This document shows, piece after piece, positions 7,993 through 15,526 of a DNA stretch of 43,677 bases. The stretch comes from Clostridia bacterium (GTDB lineage Bacteria; Bacillota_A; Clostridia; Christensenellales; Aristaeellaceae): assembly GCA_017620455.1 (NCBI GenBank), contig JAFZQK010000061.1:1-43677 (forward strand), written 5' to 3'. Position 1 is the first letter of the stretch. Each line of letters begins with the position of its first letter. The translations under genes and the position numbers were made by a program. The notes below the pieces were generated by a model, which was given only the letters and a program-made list of their open reading frames with translations, was not told the DNA's origin and made no database searches.

Positions 7993-9722
7993 AAGCACTG
8001 ACCATGAAGGAACAGGTCCGGGACGCCCTGGACCGGGAGCTGTCCTCCCTGCAGACGTCCTCCGCCCAGCGGGATCGGCTGATCGAAACCGCAATGGAGG
8101 GAAGAAAAATGAATAAAAAGAAAATGCCGCTGGCCTTCGTGCCGGCGCTGATCCTGGGCCTGCTGCTGGCTGGGGGCGCATTGGCGGCGGCGCTGCTTTC
8201 CGGGCAGCAGATCGTGGAAGAAATGGCCGTGCCCATGGCCCAGAGCAGCCGGCAGGAAAACTACACCCATGAGGAACTGGAAAATCTGATCCGCACCCTG
8301 AACGAAAACGGCATCACCCTGGACGAAGGGTCCACCATGATGCAGGCCTTCCGCGCCGGCCACGGCTATTGGGAGCGGGACACCATCGAGGAAATCTGCA
8401 AGGCCGCTTTCGGCGGAAACGAATACGAATGGAGCGTGGAGCAGCAGCATTGGTACGGGGAAATGATGGTGGAGATCGGCGCGTGGGACGAAAACGTGAA
8501 TCTCCTGCCCGGGGAGGACGACATGACCGTGGAGGAGGCCGCCGCATTGGCTGCGCGGCTGCTCCGGGAAGCCTACGGTGTGGATCTGCCCGGGGAGAGC
8601 AACGATGAATGGATCGTGAACCAGGCGTTCCAGCGGGTCTATCTGTACAGGGAAGACGAGGAATATACCCAGGACCGGTGGCGGTTCTGGTATGTCAATC
8701 GCCGCACGGGCAACAATGATTACGACGCGACCTTTGACCGGGATGGCGGCGAGGCCGAAAACTGGCGGGCGCATTACCTGGAGGGGATCAACACGAAAAA
8801 CTGGGCCGTCGCCATGGACGATCTGACGGACCGGGAGGGCAACTGCACCGGCTGGGGCGTGGAAACCTGGGCGGAGTTCGGGGAACTGATCCAAGGCACT
8901 GATCCCAAGGGCCGTAACGGCTGGCTGTATCAGCACGCGGGCTATCGCCTGCCGCCGGAAGGGGCCGTCAGCCCGGATGAGGCGAAAGAGATCGCCTTAA
9001 AAGAAATGAATTACGGCGAGATCACCGGCAAGGTATACGATCACGCGATCTGCTGCACCGACGGGGACAGGCCCATCTATAAGGTGAATCACCGGGTGAT
9101 CCTGAACGCCGAGGACCTGGACCGTGGCGGCAGGTACGACGCCGTGTGGTGCCTGGAGATCGACTGCATGACCGGCAAGGTGCTGGACAGGCGGGAATTC
9201 GTTACCGGCCCGGCAGGCGATTTCATGATGATGTACGTGCCCTTTTCCCTGCTGGAGGAGGCCCCTACGGCAAATAACGAAAACCCCGCCGTCTCCCAGA
9301 CGGAGCAGCGGGTGATGGAGCAGGCGGAGAAGGAAGAGAAAGCCATCCGGGAATACGGGCAGAACCTGTATTTCTGGCCCCCGGAGGTGCAGCAGGCGGT
9401 CTATGGCGGCGCGCAGTCCGTGCCCACGAAGGAGGAATACGACAAAGCGCTCAGGATCGCCATGGACGCCATCGCGGCCCAGTACGGCCCGGACGCGCTC
9501 AAGGAATTAGGGGATTATCGGGTGGGCTTCCTGCATCGCCGCTTTGACGACGAAGAGGAGAACGGCTGCCGGCAGCTGGATTGGGATTTCCTGTTCACCA
9601 CCGATCCCGAATTCCTCTCCGACGGCTACCGGGTGCAGTTCATCCAGCTGATTTACGAAAAGGACGGCCTGGGAACCGTCCGCGAAATGATCGTGGAGCA
9701 CGCCAACATGGGGAACGGATAA
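7989..9722 (+). CDS. Membrane-bound probable anti-sigma factor with large outer domain
   Basis: This 577-residue protein has a cytoplasmic N-terminus of about 45 residues, rich in Lys/Arg/Glu, which would contact the ECF factor. One membrane helix at about 48-70 precedes about 500 residues outside the cell. The outer part is acidic, Trp/Tyr-rich and contains repeated segments beginning like DEAKEIALKEMNYGEITGK (near 318), similar in style to PepSY-like or DUF-type sensor modules, but I cannot assign a family. The role is inferred from the GTGA overlap with the sigma gene and the topology. No zinc-binding HxxxCxxC anti-sigma motif is present. A terminator follows. Confidence 0.75.
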   Translation: MKALTMKEQVRDALDRELSSLQTSSAQRDRLIETAMEGRKMNKKKMPLAFVPALILGLLLAGGALAAALLSGQQIVEEMAVPMAQSSRQENYTHEELENLIRTLNENGITLDEGSTMMQAFRAGHGYWERDTIEEICKAAFGGNEYEWSVEQQHWYGEMMVEIGAWDENVNLLPGEDDMTVEEAAALAARLLREAYGVDLPGESNDEWIVNQAFQRVYLYREDEEYTQDRWRFWYVNRRTGNNDYDATFDRDGGEAENWRAHYLEGINTKNWAVAMDDLTDREGNCTGWGVETWAEFGELIQGTDPKGRNGWLYQHAGYRLPPEGAVSPDEAKEIALKEMNYGEITGKVYDHAICCTDGDRPIYKVNHRVILNAEDLDRGGRYDAVWCLEIDCMTGKVLDRREFVTGPAGDFMMMYVPFSLLEEAPTANNENPAVSQTEQRVMEQAEKEEKAIREYGQNLYFWPPEVQQAVYGGAQSVPTKEEYDKALRIAMDAIAAQYGPDALKELGDYRVGFLHRRFDDEEENGCRQLDWDFLFTTDPEFLSDGYRVQFIQLIYEKDGLGTVREMIVEHANMGNG

Positions 9723-9749
9723 AAAGGCGAAAGCGTGAAGCGCCAAAGG

Positions 9750-9787
9750 GGACCGCGCCCTGGCAGGCAGGGGGCGGCCTCCTTTTT
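9750..9787 (+). terminator. Terminator after the sigma/anti-sigma operon
   Basis: A GC-rich imperfect stem (GGGGACCGCGCCC against GGGGGCGGCCTCC) is followed by CTTTTTCTTCT. Confidence 0.65.
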
Positions 9788-9809
9788 CTTCTCCGGGGGA
9801 ACTGAGCAT

Positions 9810-9838
9810 GGACAACCGGGGCCGGTTATGGTATAATC
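9810..9838 (+). promoter_or_regulatory. Promoter of the diguanylate cyclase gene
   Basis: TGGACA (9810-9815), a 17-nt spacer, then TATAAT (9833-9838); predicted start near 9845, about 50 nt ahead of the coding start. Confidence 0.7.
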
Positions 9839-9895
9839 AGATGACGGGCCTTCCCGGCCTGCCGCGGACGATTGCCGAAAGTGAGGACGGATCGG

Positions 9896-10987
9896 ATGCT
9901 TGATTTTGGCTCCTTTATCAACGTGCATTTTACGACGCTTTTTCTGATTCTTCTCTGCGGGATCAAGCTGCACGCCCAGAAAAAGGCCAGGGACGTGGAG
10001 CTGCGCTTTTTCTGGCTGACCCTGATCTGCTGCTTTCTGCTGACGATGGAGGATATCCTTGAAACCATCACCGCCCTGGATCCGGCGCTGCGCTTCTGGC
10101 GCACCCTGCTTTCCGTGATCGGATATGTGCTGCGGCCCACGGCGGCGGTGGGGCTGCTGCTGGTGGTATGCCCGCCGGAACGCCGGTCGTGGAAGATCTG
10201 GATACTGTGCCTGGTGAATCTTACGGTGAACATGACGGCGTTCTTCTCGCCCGTCGCTTTTTCCTTTGATGCGGATTACGCTTTTGCCCGCGGCCCGCTG
10301 GGCTATGCCGTTTTCGTGATCGGCCTGCTCTATATGGTCCAGATCCTGGCGCTGGTCTGGCAGCGCTTCTATGAAGGGAAAAGGGCCGAAAGATGGATTT
10401 TGATTATTTGCGTCGTCGGGTGCATGGCCGCGTCCACCGTGGATGCGTTTTTCGGCGGCTGCCATCTCAACGAGGCGATGATGATCGCCAGCATGTTCCT
10501 GTTCGTTTTCCTGCGGTCCCACGATAATTACCTGGATCCGCTGACGTCGCTGCGGAACCGGTTTGCCTTCTATGACGACGGCGAGCACCTGGCCAGGGAT
10601 ATTTCCGCCGTGGCCTCCCTGGATATGAACGGGCTCAAGAAGCTGAACGACACGCAGGGCCATGCGGCGGGGGACCGGGCGCTGACGGAGATCGGCCGCT
10701 GCATCAGCGAGGTCTGCGATCGCAATACCATCGGATACCGGGTGGGCGGCGACGAATTTGTGCTCCTGTTCCTGCACCGGGAGGAGGAAGCCGTTGAAAA
10801 AGCCGTGAGGACCATCAAAGACAGCGTGGCCGGGGCCGGATACAGCATATCGACGGGGCATGCCATGAAAGGGAAGGACTGCAGCCTGGAGGACGCGCTG
10901 CAGGCTTCCGACCGGACCATGTATGCAGACAAAGCCGGGTATTACCAGCAGACGGGACGTGACCGGCGCAGCCGCCCCAGGACATAA
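9896..10987 (+). CDS. Membrane diguanylate cyclase (GGDEF)
   Basis: This 363-residue protein is predicted to make cyclic di-GMP from two GTP. About six or seven hydrophobic segments between residues 9 and 206 form a membrane sensor, which I do not match to a named input domain. The GGDEF domain runs from DPLTSLRNR (214-222) to the end, with an intact GGDEF at 284-288 and the usual late motif (ASDRTMYADK). The RxxD inhibitory site is absent: the equivalent positions are D275 and T278, so product inhibition through that site is unlikely. The ATG at 9896 has GAGGA about 9 nt upstream; an upstream TTG at 9872 is less likely. It is a single-gene unit ending in the second multi-hairpin element. Confidence 0.88.
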   Translation: MLDFGSFINVHFTTLFLILLCGIKLHAQKKARDVELRFFWLTLICCFLLTMEDILETITALDPALRFWRTLLSVIGYVLRPTAAVGLLLVVCPPERRSWKIWILCLVNLTVNMTAFFSPVAFSFDADYAFARGPLGYAVFVIGLLYMVQILALVWQRFYEGKRAERWILIICVVGCMAASTVDAFFGGCHLNEAMMIASMFLFVFLRSHDNYLDPLTSLRNRFAFYDDGEHLARDISAVASLDMNGLKKLNDTQGHAAGDRALTEIGRCISEVCDRNTIGYRVGGDEFVLLFLHREEEAVEKAVRTIKDSVAGAGYSISTGHAMKGKDCSLEDALQASDRTMYADKAGYYQQTGRDRRSRPRT

Positions 10988-10993
10988 AAAAAC

Positions 10994-11231
10994 GAGGGGC
11001 TGTTGCACAGCCCCTTCGATCAAATGGATCCTCCATTTGATCGACAGAAAACGCCTTTTCCTCTCGTCCCTATGGGACTCCCGGGCGGAAAAGGCGCAAG
11101 GAAAGCATTTTTGCTCCCGCAGGGCATGCTCTGCTTCGCAAAAATGCTCCTCGCAGCGCACAGGTCGCTGCTGCGGATTATACTTGGAGGGGCTGCGGCC
11201 CCTCCAAACCACCCCGGGGTTTTCTTTTTTC
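10994..11231. repeat. Intergenic multi-hairpin element, copy 2
   Basis: At least seven inverted repeats follow one another directly after the diguanylate cyclase stop. They are 10995-11003/11007-11015; 11016-11028/11032-11044 (13 bp, perfect); 11052-11061/11087-11096 with an inner GTCCC/GGGAC stem; 11105-11114/11138-11147 with an inner GCAG/CTGC stem; 11153-11158/11166-11171; 11186-11193/11198-11205; and AACC-ACCCCGGGG-TTTT at about 11206-11222, followed by CTTTTTTCCC. The right half matches the copy at 101-185. No open frame of good codon character covers it. It may act as a composite terminator or a structured RNA 3' end. Confidence 0.65.
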
Positions 11232-11287
11232 CCAGTATTCACTGTTGCTCATTCTTTTATGAAAACCAATATCCCTGTAAACAAAGA

Positions 11288-11328
11288 GGATGTTGCAGAT
11301 TGGCTTCTGCAACATCCCCGTTTTTTTT
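11288..11328. terminator. Bidirectional terminator between convergent genes
   Basis: GGATGTTGCAG (11288-11298) pairs with CTGCAACATCC (11307-11317), followed by eight T residues (11321-11328) on the plus strand. On the minus strand the stem is followed by CTCTTTGTTT, so it could also end the minus-strand sigma operon. Confidence 0.75.
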
Positions 11329-11337
11329 CCGCATGCG

Positions 11338-11820
11338 TCAGATGCTCATGGCTTTTTTCAGCGCGGCCAGCGCCTTCTGGTGGCGCAGCTTCACCATGCC
11401 GTAGCTCAGGTGCATCATCCGGGCGATCTCCGTCAGGGGTTTGCGGTCGTAGTATAGCAGCACCACGATATCCCGCTGCTCCTGGGGCAGCAGCCGGAGG
11501 GCGTCCGCCAGTTCGCTCAGCGTTTCCCTGCTCAGCAGGGAGGATTCTACCGCCGTGTCCGCCGGGATGTTCTCGTCCAGCTCCCCGGTGGGCTTCATTT
11601 TGCGGAAATGATCGATCAGGGTGTTCCGTGCGATGGTGTAGATCCAGGTGTTCAGGGCGGATTTTTCCGCGTCATAATCGTTGATTTTCCTGTATATTTT
11701 CTCGAACACATCTGCGCATAGGTCTTCGGCGTCCGCCCGGCGCTGCACCCGGGCCATGAAGTACCCCATTACCTTGCCGCTGTAGGCAGCGTAGATCTGT
11801 TCAAAGCCGGAAGAACTCAT
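11338..11820 (-). CDS. ECF-type RNA polymerase sigma factor
   Basis: This 160-residue two-domain sigma factor has region 2 at about 5-70 (YSGKVMGYFMARV, DAEDLCADVFEKIYRKI, ALNTWIYTIARNTLIDHFRK) and region 4 at about 102-158 (LPQEQRDIVVLLYYDRKPLTEIA, then a second helix MHLSYGMVKLRHQKAL). Two ATGs are close. I use the one at 11820, which overlaps the stop of the upstream small gene as ATGA and is 8-9 nt from AAGGAAG; the ATG at 11826 would sit too close to it. No transmembrane anti-sigma gene adjoins, so its control must differ from that of the first ECF factor, possibly through the small coupled protein. Confidence 0.88.
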   Translation of the reverse strand: MSSSGFEQIYAAYSGKVMGYFMARVQRRADAEDLCADVFEKIYRKINDYDAEKSALNTWIYTIARNTLIDHFRKMKPTGELDENIPADTAVESSLLSRETLSELADALRLLPQEQRDIVVLLYYDRKPLTEIARMMHLSYGMVKLRHQKALAALKKAMSI

Positions 11821-12011
11821 GGGCATTCTTCCTTTTTCTTTTTATGCTGAAAGGCTGCTTCCGGCCGCCCCGCCGCCGAAATCAATTCAGCCTCGTCATC
11901 GCTCAGCTGCATGCCGGTGTAACGCGAATGAACCGCGTCGATCACCGACTGCATTTCTTCGTTCTTTTCATAAGCCTGAAAATCGAACAGTAAGCTGATT
12001 ATATCTTCCAA
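11817..12011 (-). CDS. Small acidic protein coupled to the ECF sigma factor
   Basis: This protein of 64 residues starts at a TTG (12011) that has AAAGGAGGAG 8 nt upstream. The frame is open further back to 12182, but that would read through the promoter. The N-terminal part is helical (LEDIISLLFDFQAYEKNEEMQ begins it) and the tail is basic then acidic (HKKKKEECP). There is no signal or membrane segment. The stop overlaps the sigma start (ATGA), so the two are made together. I do not recognise a family; a small cytoplasmic regulator of the sigma factor is the obvious but unproven idea. Confidence 0.65.
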   Translation of the reverse strand: MEDIISLLFDFQAYEKNEEMQSVIDAVHSRYTGMQLSDDEAELISAAGRPEAAFQHKKKKEECP

Positions 12012-12151
12012 ATCTTGCTCCTCCTTTCCTTCCTTCGTTGCATCATCCGATGGTATATACGGATGCGACGGAAAGATGGCAGCGAATCCGGACGGATCAG
12101 TCCAATAAATGCGGGGCGTGGATTCAGATCGGCGGATCGTCTTTCGGGCAT

Positions 12152-12181
12152 ATTTTACCACAGCCCGGAGGGGATTGTCCA
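12152..12181 (-). promoter_or_regulatory. Candidate promoter of the small protein/sigma operon
   Basis: On the minus strand TGGACA (12176-12181) and TAAAAT (12152-12157) are 18 nt apart with TGG just before the -10. The gap from here to the TTG start at 12011 is about 140 nt. Confidence 0.45.
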
Positions 12182-12212
12182 CAGCGGGACAGGATTCGCG
12201 CTGTTTTTTTCA

Positions 12213-12899
12213 TTATCTTGCGGATCTCAGGAGAAAACTGCCGTTTTCCACCGCCATGGCGGTGAGGCTGCCGCCCTTGCCGCAGCCCGTATCGATGCAG
12301 ATGATGCCATTTTCGGGCAGAGGCGCCGCCTCGCCCAAGGGCAGCTTGCGGTAGTTTTCCCTGTCCCCGGCAAAGTAGGTGGGCGCGTCCAGGGCGATGT
12401 GGCCCACCACGGTGAGAGGCCCGGCATACCGGTTCTGCATCGTGATGCCGTGGTCGTGGATCAGGATCGCGCGGTCGTTCGCTTCGATGGGGTCCACCAA
12501 CAGCCCGGCGTGGACGCACTGGATCCCCTCGCCCCGCCAGAACAAACGGCAGTGCTCCGTCAGCCAGGGCACGGCGTCCTTCATCCGGGCGCCGTGGCGG
12601 GCAAAGGACTGGGCCGTGGCGCCCCGGCCCACCCGGTCCCACATCATGCGCTGGGACAGCGTCAGCTTGGGCTGGAGCAGATAATCCTCGTGGTTGCCCA
12701 GGAGCAGCACGAAGCGCTGGCCGAAGGAAGCGGCCAGCGACCGGACCGTTTGAAAAACCTCCCAGGATTCCGGCCCGCGGTCAAACAGATCGCCCAGCAG
12801 CACCAGCCGGTCCGCCTGCTCGTCCGGCTGCAGCTTGTCCAGCATGGTCTGCAGGGCGCCGTTCATGCCGTGGATATCGCCGATGATGAATGTTTTCAC
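12213..12899 (-). CDS. PPP-family metallophosphatase (ApaH/PrpE-like)
   Basis: This 228-residue phosphoesterase shows the metal-binding motifs GDIHG (7-11), GDLFDRGP (36-43) and GNHE (69-72), and later VVGH and the C-terminal DTGCGKGG element. This set belongs to the PPP family, which includes bacterial Ser/Thr phosphatases and symmetrical Ap4A hydrolases. It starts at GTG 12899, overlapping the stop of the ABC exporter (GTGA), so it is the last gene of the peptide operon. If the HPr-kinase-like protein in the same operon phosphorylates a peptide or protein, this would be the natural opposing phosphatase; that link is inference. A separate housekeeping role in Ap4A removal is equally possible. 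Confidence 0.88.
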   Translation of the reverse strand: MKTFIIGDIHGMNGALQTMLDKLQPDEQADRLVLLGDLFDRGPESWEVFQTVRSLAASFGQRFVLLLGNHEDYLLQPKLTLSQRMMWDRVGRGATAQSFARHGARMKDAVPWLTEHCRLFWRGEGIQCVHAGLLVDPIEANDRAILIHDHGITMQNRYAGPLTVVGHIALDAPTYFAGDRENYRKLPLGEAAPLPENGIICIDTGCGKGGSLTAMAVENGSFLLRSAR

Positions 12900-14578
12900 T
12901 GTTCCGTTCCCTCGATCCGGGTCATGCGGCCGGATGAAATATGCAGCGTATAATCGCAGATCGCCAGGGCGGCCCGGCGATGGGTCACGATGATGCAGGT
13001 CTTGTCCCGCATGGCGGAAATATTCTGCAGCAGCTGCGCTTCGGTCTGTTCGTCCAGGGCGCTGGTGGATTCATCCAGCAGCAGGATGGGCGCTTTTGAC
13101 AGCAGCGCCCGGGCCACGGCCACCCGCTGGGCCTGGCCTTCGGAAAGGCCGATGCCCCTTTCGCCCAGCATGGCGTCCAGGCCGATTTCGTCCACCAGCG
13201 CATCCAGGCACGCGGCGTGGATGGCCTGGCGGATCTCCGCGTCCGATGCCTGATCGGTGAACATGGTCAGGTTGTCCCGCAGCGTGCCGGAAAACAGGGT
13301 GTTCCCCTGGGGCACATAGGCAAACAGCCCCCGGGTGCCCCGGGCGGCGGGGCAGCATTGATCCCCCAGGGTGAAAAGCACCCTGCCGCCGGTGGGCTTG
13401 TAGATGCCCAGCAGCAGCTGGAACAGGCTGGTTTTGCCGCCGCCGCTGATCCCGGTGAGGGCCACGAAGTCCCCCCGGCGGATCACGCCGCTGACGCCCA
13501 GCAGCACGTCCTCGTTTGAGTCCTCGTACTTAAAGCTCACGTTCTCCAGGCGGATGGAATCGAAGGCGGCCAGCTGCGTGCCCTCGTCCTCGTCGGGCAG
13601 GCCCACCACGTCCAGCAGCCTTTCCGCCGACGCCACCACCCCGTAGGCCTGGGAAACCAGGTTGACCGCGTTGGCGATGGGGGCCTGGATGCGGCCCACC
13701 AGCTGGATCAGCGCGGCCAGGGAGCCGTAGGTGAAGCCCGTATGGTGGAAGATCTTCACGCATCCCCACAGGTTGCAGATCAGCCAGGACACGTCGAACA
13801 TGCTGCCCATGCCCTGGTTCATCCAGATGGACAGCCTGGCGTTGCGGAGTTGCTCGGAGCGCAGGTGCTCCCGGCGCTCCTCCATGGCGGAGATGGCCCG
13901 GTCCTCGGACACGCTGGCCTTGACCACCCGGATGTTTTCCAGGGTCTCCTGGGTGGAGGCGTGCAGGGCGTCTTCGGCCTCCTGCATGCGCTTGTGCCGG
14001 CGCTTCATGGGGTTGCGGAAGGCCAGCATCAGCCCGGAGCCCAGCACCGCCGCCAGGATCATCACCGGCAGGAAGCGCCAGTCCATGGAGATCAGGATCG
14101 CCGCGGCGCCCACGAAGCTGACGAAGGTGCTCAGCATGCTGGGCAGCAGGCCCATTACGCCGCCCTTGACCACATTGACATCGGAAAACACGCGGTTGAC
14201 CAGTTCGCCGCTGTGAAAGCCCTTCAGGCTGGCGTATTCCTTGCCCAGGATGGAGGAAGTCACCATGGACTGCATGTGCTGCTGCAGCCGGGTGTTGGCC
14301 CGGATGCGGACCACCGCGCCCAGCACCGAAAGCAGCCGGGAAAACGCGATCAGCGCCACCAGCAGCGCGCCGTATTTCCACAGCGCGGCTTCGTCCGATC
14401 CGGTGGCCCCGTCGATGAGGCTTTTGGTTACCATCGTCAGCCCCAGGGACGTGAGCGACCCCACCACGCTCATCAGGCAGATCAGCAGCAGCGCCTTGTG
14501 CACCGGCTTGCTCCAGCGGTAAATGGCGCGGAGGGCGTGGCTTTTGAAAATTTGCTTTACTTTTGCGAAATTGCTCAT
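12896..14578 (-). CDS. ABC exporter, fused permease/ATPase, in peptide operon
   Basis: This 560-residue half-transporter has six membrane helices between about 25 and 310 and a nucleotide-binding domain with Walker A GISGGGKTS (376-384), signature LSEGQ (478-482), Walker B ILLLDE (498-503) and a switch His (533). The signature has Glu in place of the usual second Gly (LSEGQ for LSGGQ), a tolerated variant seen in exporters. It has no C39 peptidase domain, so cargo must be cleaved elsewhere, either by the S26 peptidase at the head of the operon or outside the cell. It begins 31 nt after the thioredoxin-like gene and overlaps the phosphatase gene. Likely function is export of the modified peptide; a lipid or drug exporter is the alternative. 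Confidence 0.88.
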   Translation of the reverse strand: MSNFAKVKQIFKSHALRAIYRWSKPVHKALLLICLMSVVGSLTSLGLTMVTKSLIDGATGSDEAALWKYGALLVALIAFSRLLSVLGAVVRIRANTRLQQHMQSMVTSSILGKEYASLKGFHSGELVNRVFSDVNVVKGGVMGLLPSMLSTFVSFVGAAAILISMDWRFLPVMILAAVLGSGLMLAFRNPMKRRHKRMQEAEDALHASTQETLENIRVVKASVSEDRAISAMEERREHLRSEQLRNARLSIWMNQGMGSMFDVSWLICNLWGCVKIFHHTGFTYGSLAALIQLVGRIQAPIANAVNLVSQAYGVVASAERLLDVVGLPDEDEGTQLAAFDSIRLENVSFKYEDSNEDVLLGVSGVIRRGDFVALTGISGGGKTSLFQLLLGIYKPTGGRVLFTLGDQCCPAARGTRGLFAYVPQGNTLFSGTLRDNLTMFTDQASDAEIRQAIHAACLDALVDEIGLDAMLGERGIGLSEGQAQRVAVARALLSKAPILLLDESTSALDEQTEAQLLQNISAMRDKTCIIVTHRRAALAICDYTLHISSGRMTRIEGTEQ

Positions 14579-14609
14579 GCTTTTTCTGCGCCCTTGATCA
14601 TCAGGATGG

Positions 14610-15167
14610 TTATTTTACCCGTTCGTTCCCGTCCAGCAGCGGGGTTTTCAATCCGTCGCCGGCGGTCAGGGCTTCCAGCAGCCCGGGCACGATCTCCTCG
14701 CCGGCGAACAGATATTTGTCTCCGATCACCATGGCGGGCACGTACTGCTGATCCTCCGGGATCTGGTACTTTTCATAGTAATCGGTGATCACCTGCAGCA
14801 TGGACTCCTCCACCTTGTTGAGGCACACCAACTTCACCGCGCTTGCCGTGCCGTCGGGCAGGATGATCTGCCGGGGCAGGCCCGCGGTGAGTGGCTCCAA
14901 TTCGCGGCACCAGGGGCAGTAATCCTTATAGAAATAATAGATCAGGCTGTCGGTTTCGCCCACGGGGTCGCCGAAGGCCGCGCTGCTCTTGGGCAGATAC
15001 GGCTCCTGGGTGGGGGCCGGGGCCGCGGCGGGCCGCATCTGGGGGAAGACCGGATATACGATGGCCTCCTTGATGCCGGGCCACACCCGGGGCATCAGCC
15101 GCCACCCCAGCAGAAATACCGCGATCAGCGCCACGATCAGGCAGAGGATTTTCAGGCCTTTTTTCAT
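14610..15167 (-). CDS. Membrane-anchored thioredoxin-like protein (CPWC)
   Basis: This 185-residue protein has a single N-terminal hydrophobic anchor (about 6-23), a Pro/Ala-rich linker, then a thioredoxin-like fold from about 72 with CPWC at 84-87 and a cis-Pro region YVPAMVIGD near 140. GGAGGTG lies 9 nt ahead of the ATG. The topology puts the active site outside the membrane. Position between two small cysteine-bearing peptides and an exporter suggests it forms, breaks or proofreads disulphides in the exported product. It could also act as a bacteriocin-type immunity or accessory thiol protein. Substrate is inferred from context only. Confidence 0.85.
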   Translation of the reverse strand: MKKGLKILCLIVALIAVFLLGWRLMPRVWPGIKEAIVYPVFPQMRPAAAPAPTQEPYLPKSSAAFGDPVGETDSLIYYFYKDYCPWCRELEPLTAGLPRQIILPDGTASAVKLVCLNKVEESMLQVITDYYEKYQIPEDQQYVPAMVIGDKYLFAGEEIVPGLLEALTAGDGLKTPLLDGNERVK

Positions 15168-15236
15168 GGGGAAAACACCTCCATAGAAACAGGCCTGGCA
15201 GGGGGCCTGCCAGGCGGAAGGGTCGGTTCGGAAGAA

Positions 15237-15488
15237 TTACTTGTAGGGGTTGTTGGGGCACTTGGTCATGTGCTTGGGGCCGTCTTCGAACTGATAGAGC
15301 ACCAACTGCGCGCCGCAGAACGGGCAGGTAAACGGGATGCCCTGTTTATTCTTTTTCTTCTTGTTTTTGTCGTCGTTGCCGCCGACCACCGCATCCAGCT
15401 CGTCTTCTGCGATCTCGCTCCGGAGCGCATTCTTCATTGCTTCATACTCTTCCTTGCTGGTGGGCGCCTTGAATTCAAATTCTGCCAT
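15237..15488 (-). CDS. Candidate peptide precursor with double-Gly leader and C2HC core
   Basis: This small protein of 83 residues has two parts. Residues 1-37 look like a RiPP/bacteriocin leader: acidic and helical, ending EDELDAVVGG with the double glycine at 36-37. Residues 38-83 form a basic, Lys-rich linker (KNKKKKNK) followed by CPFC (55, 58), His73 and Cys77, a C-x2-C-x14-H-x3-C arrangement that could bind zinc or be crosslinked. GGAGGAG precedes the ATG. The gene lies between the HPr-kinase-like and thioredoxin-like genes. No C39 peptidase is in this operon; the one at 28076 could serve in trans. The alternative is a small zinc-finger protein unrelated to secretion. Confidence 0.75.
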   Translation of the reverse strand: MAEFEFKAPTSKEEYEAMKNALRSEIAEDELDAVVGGNDDKNKKKKNKQGIPFTCPFCGAQLVLYQFEDGPKHMTKCPNNPYK

Positions 15489-15526
15489 GGTTTTTCTCCT
15501 CCTATTATTTTATTGAAGATCGTTCT

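Noticed and set aside
12175..12183. TTGTCCACA as a DnaA box controlling the second sigma operon
   Set aside because: One mismatch to consensus and isolated; it overlaps the proposed -35 and may be chance.
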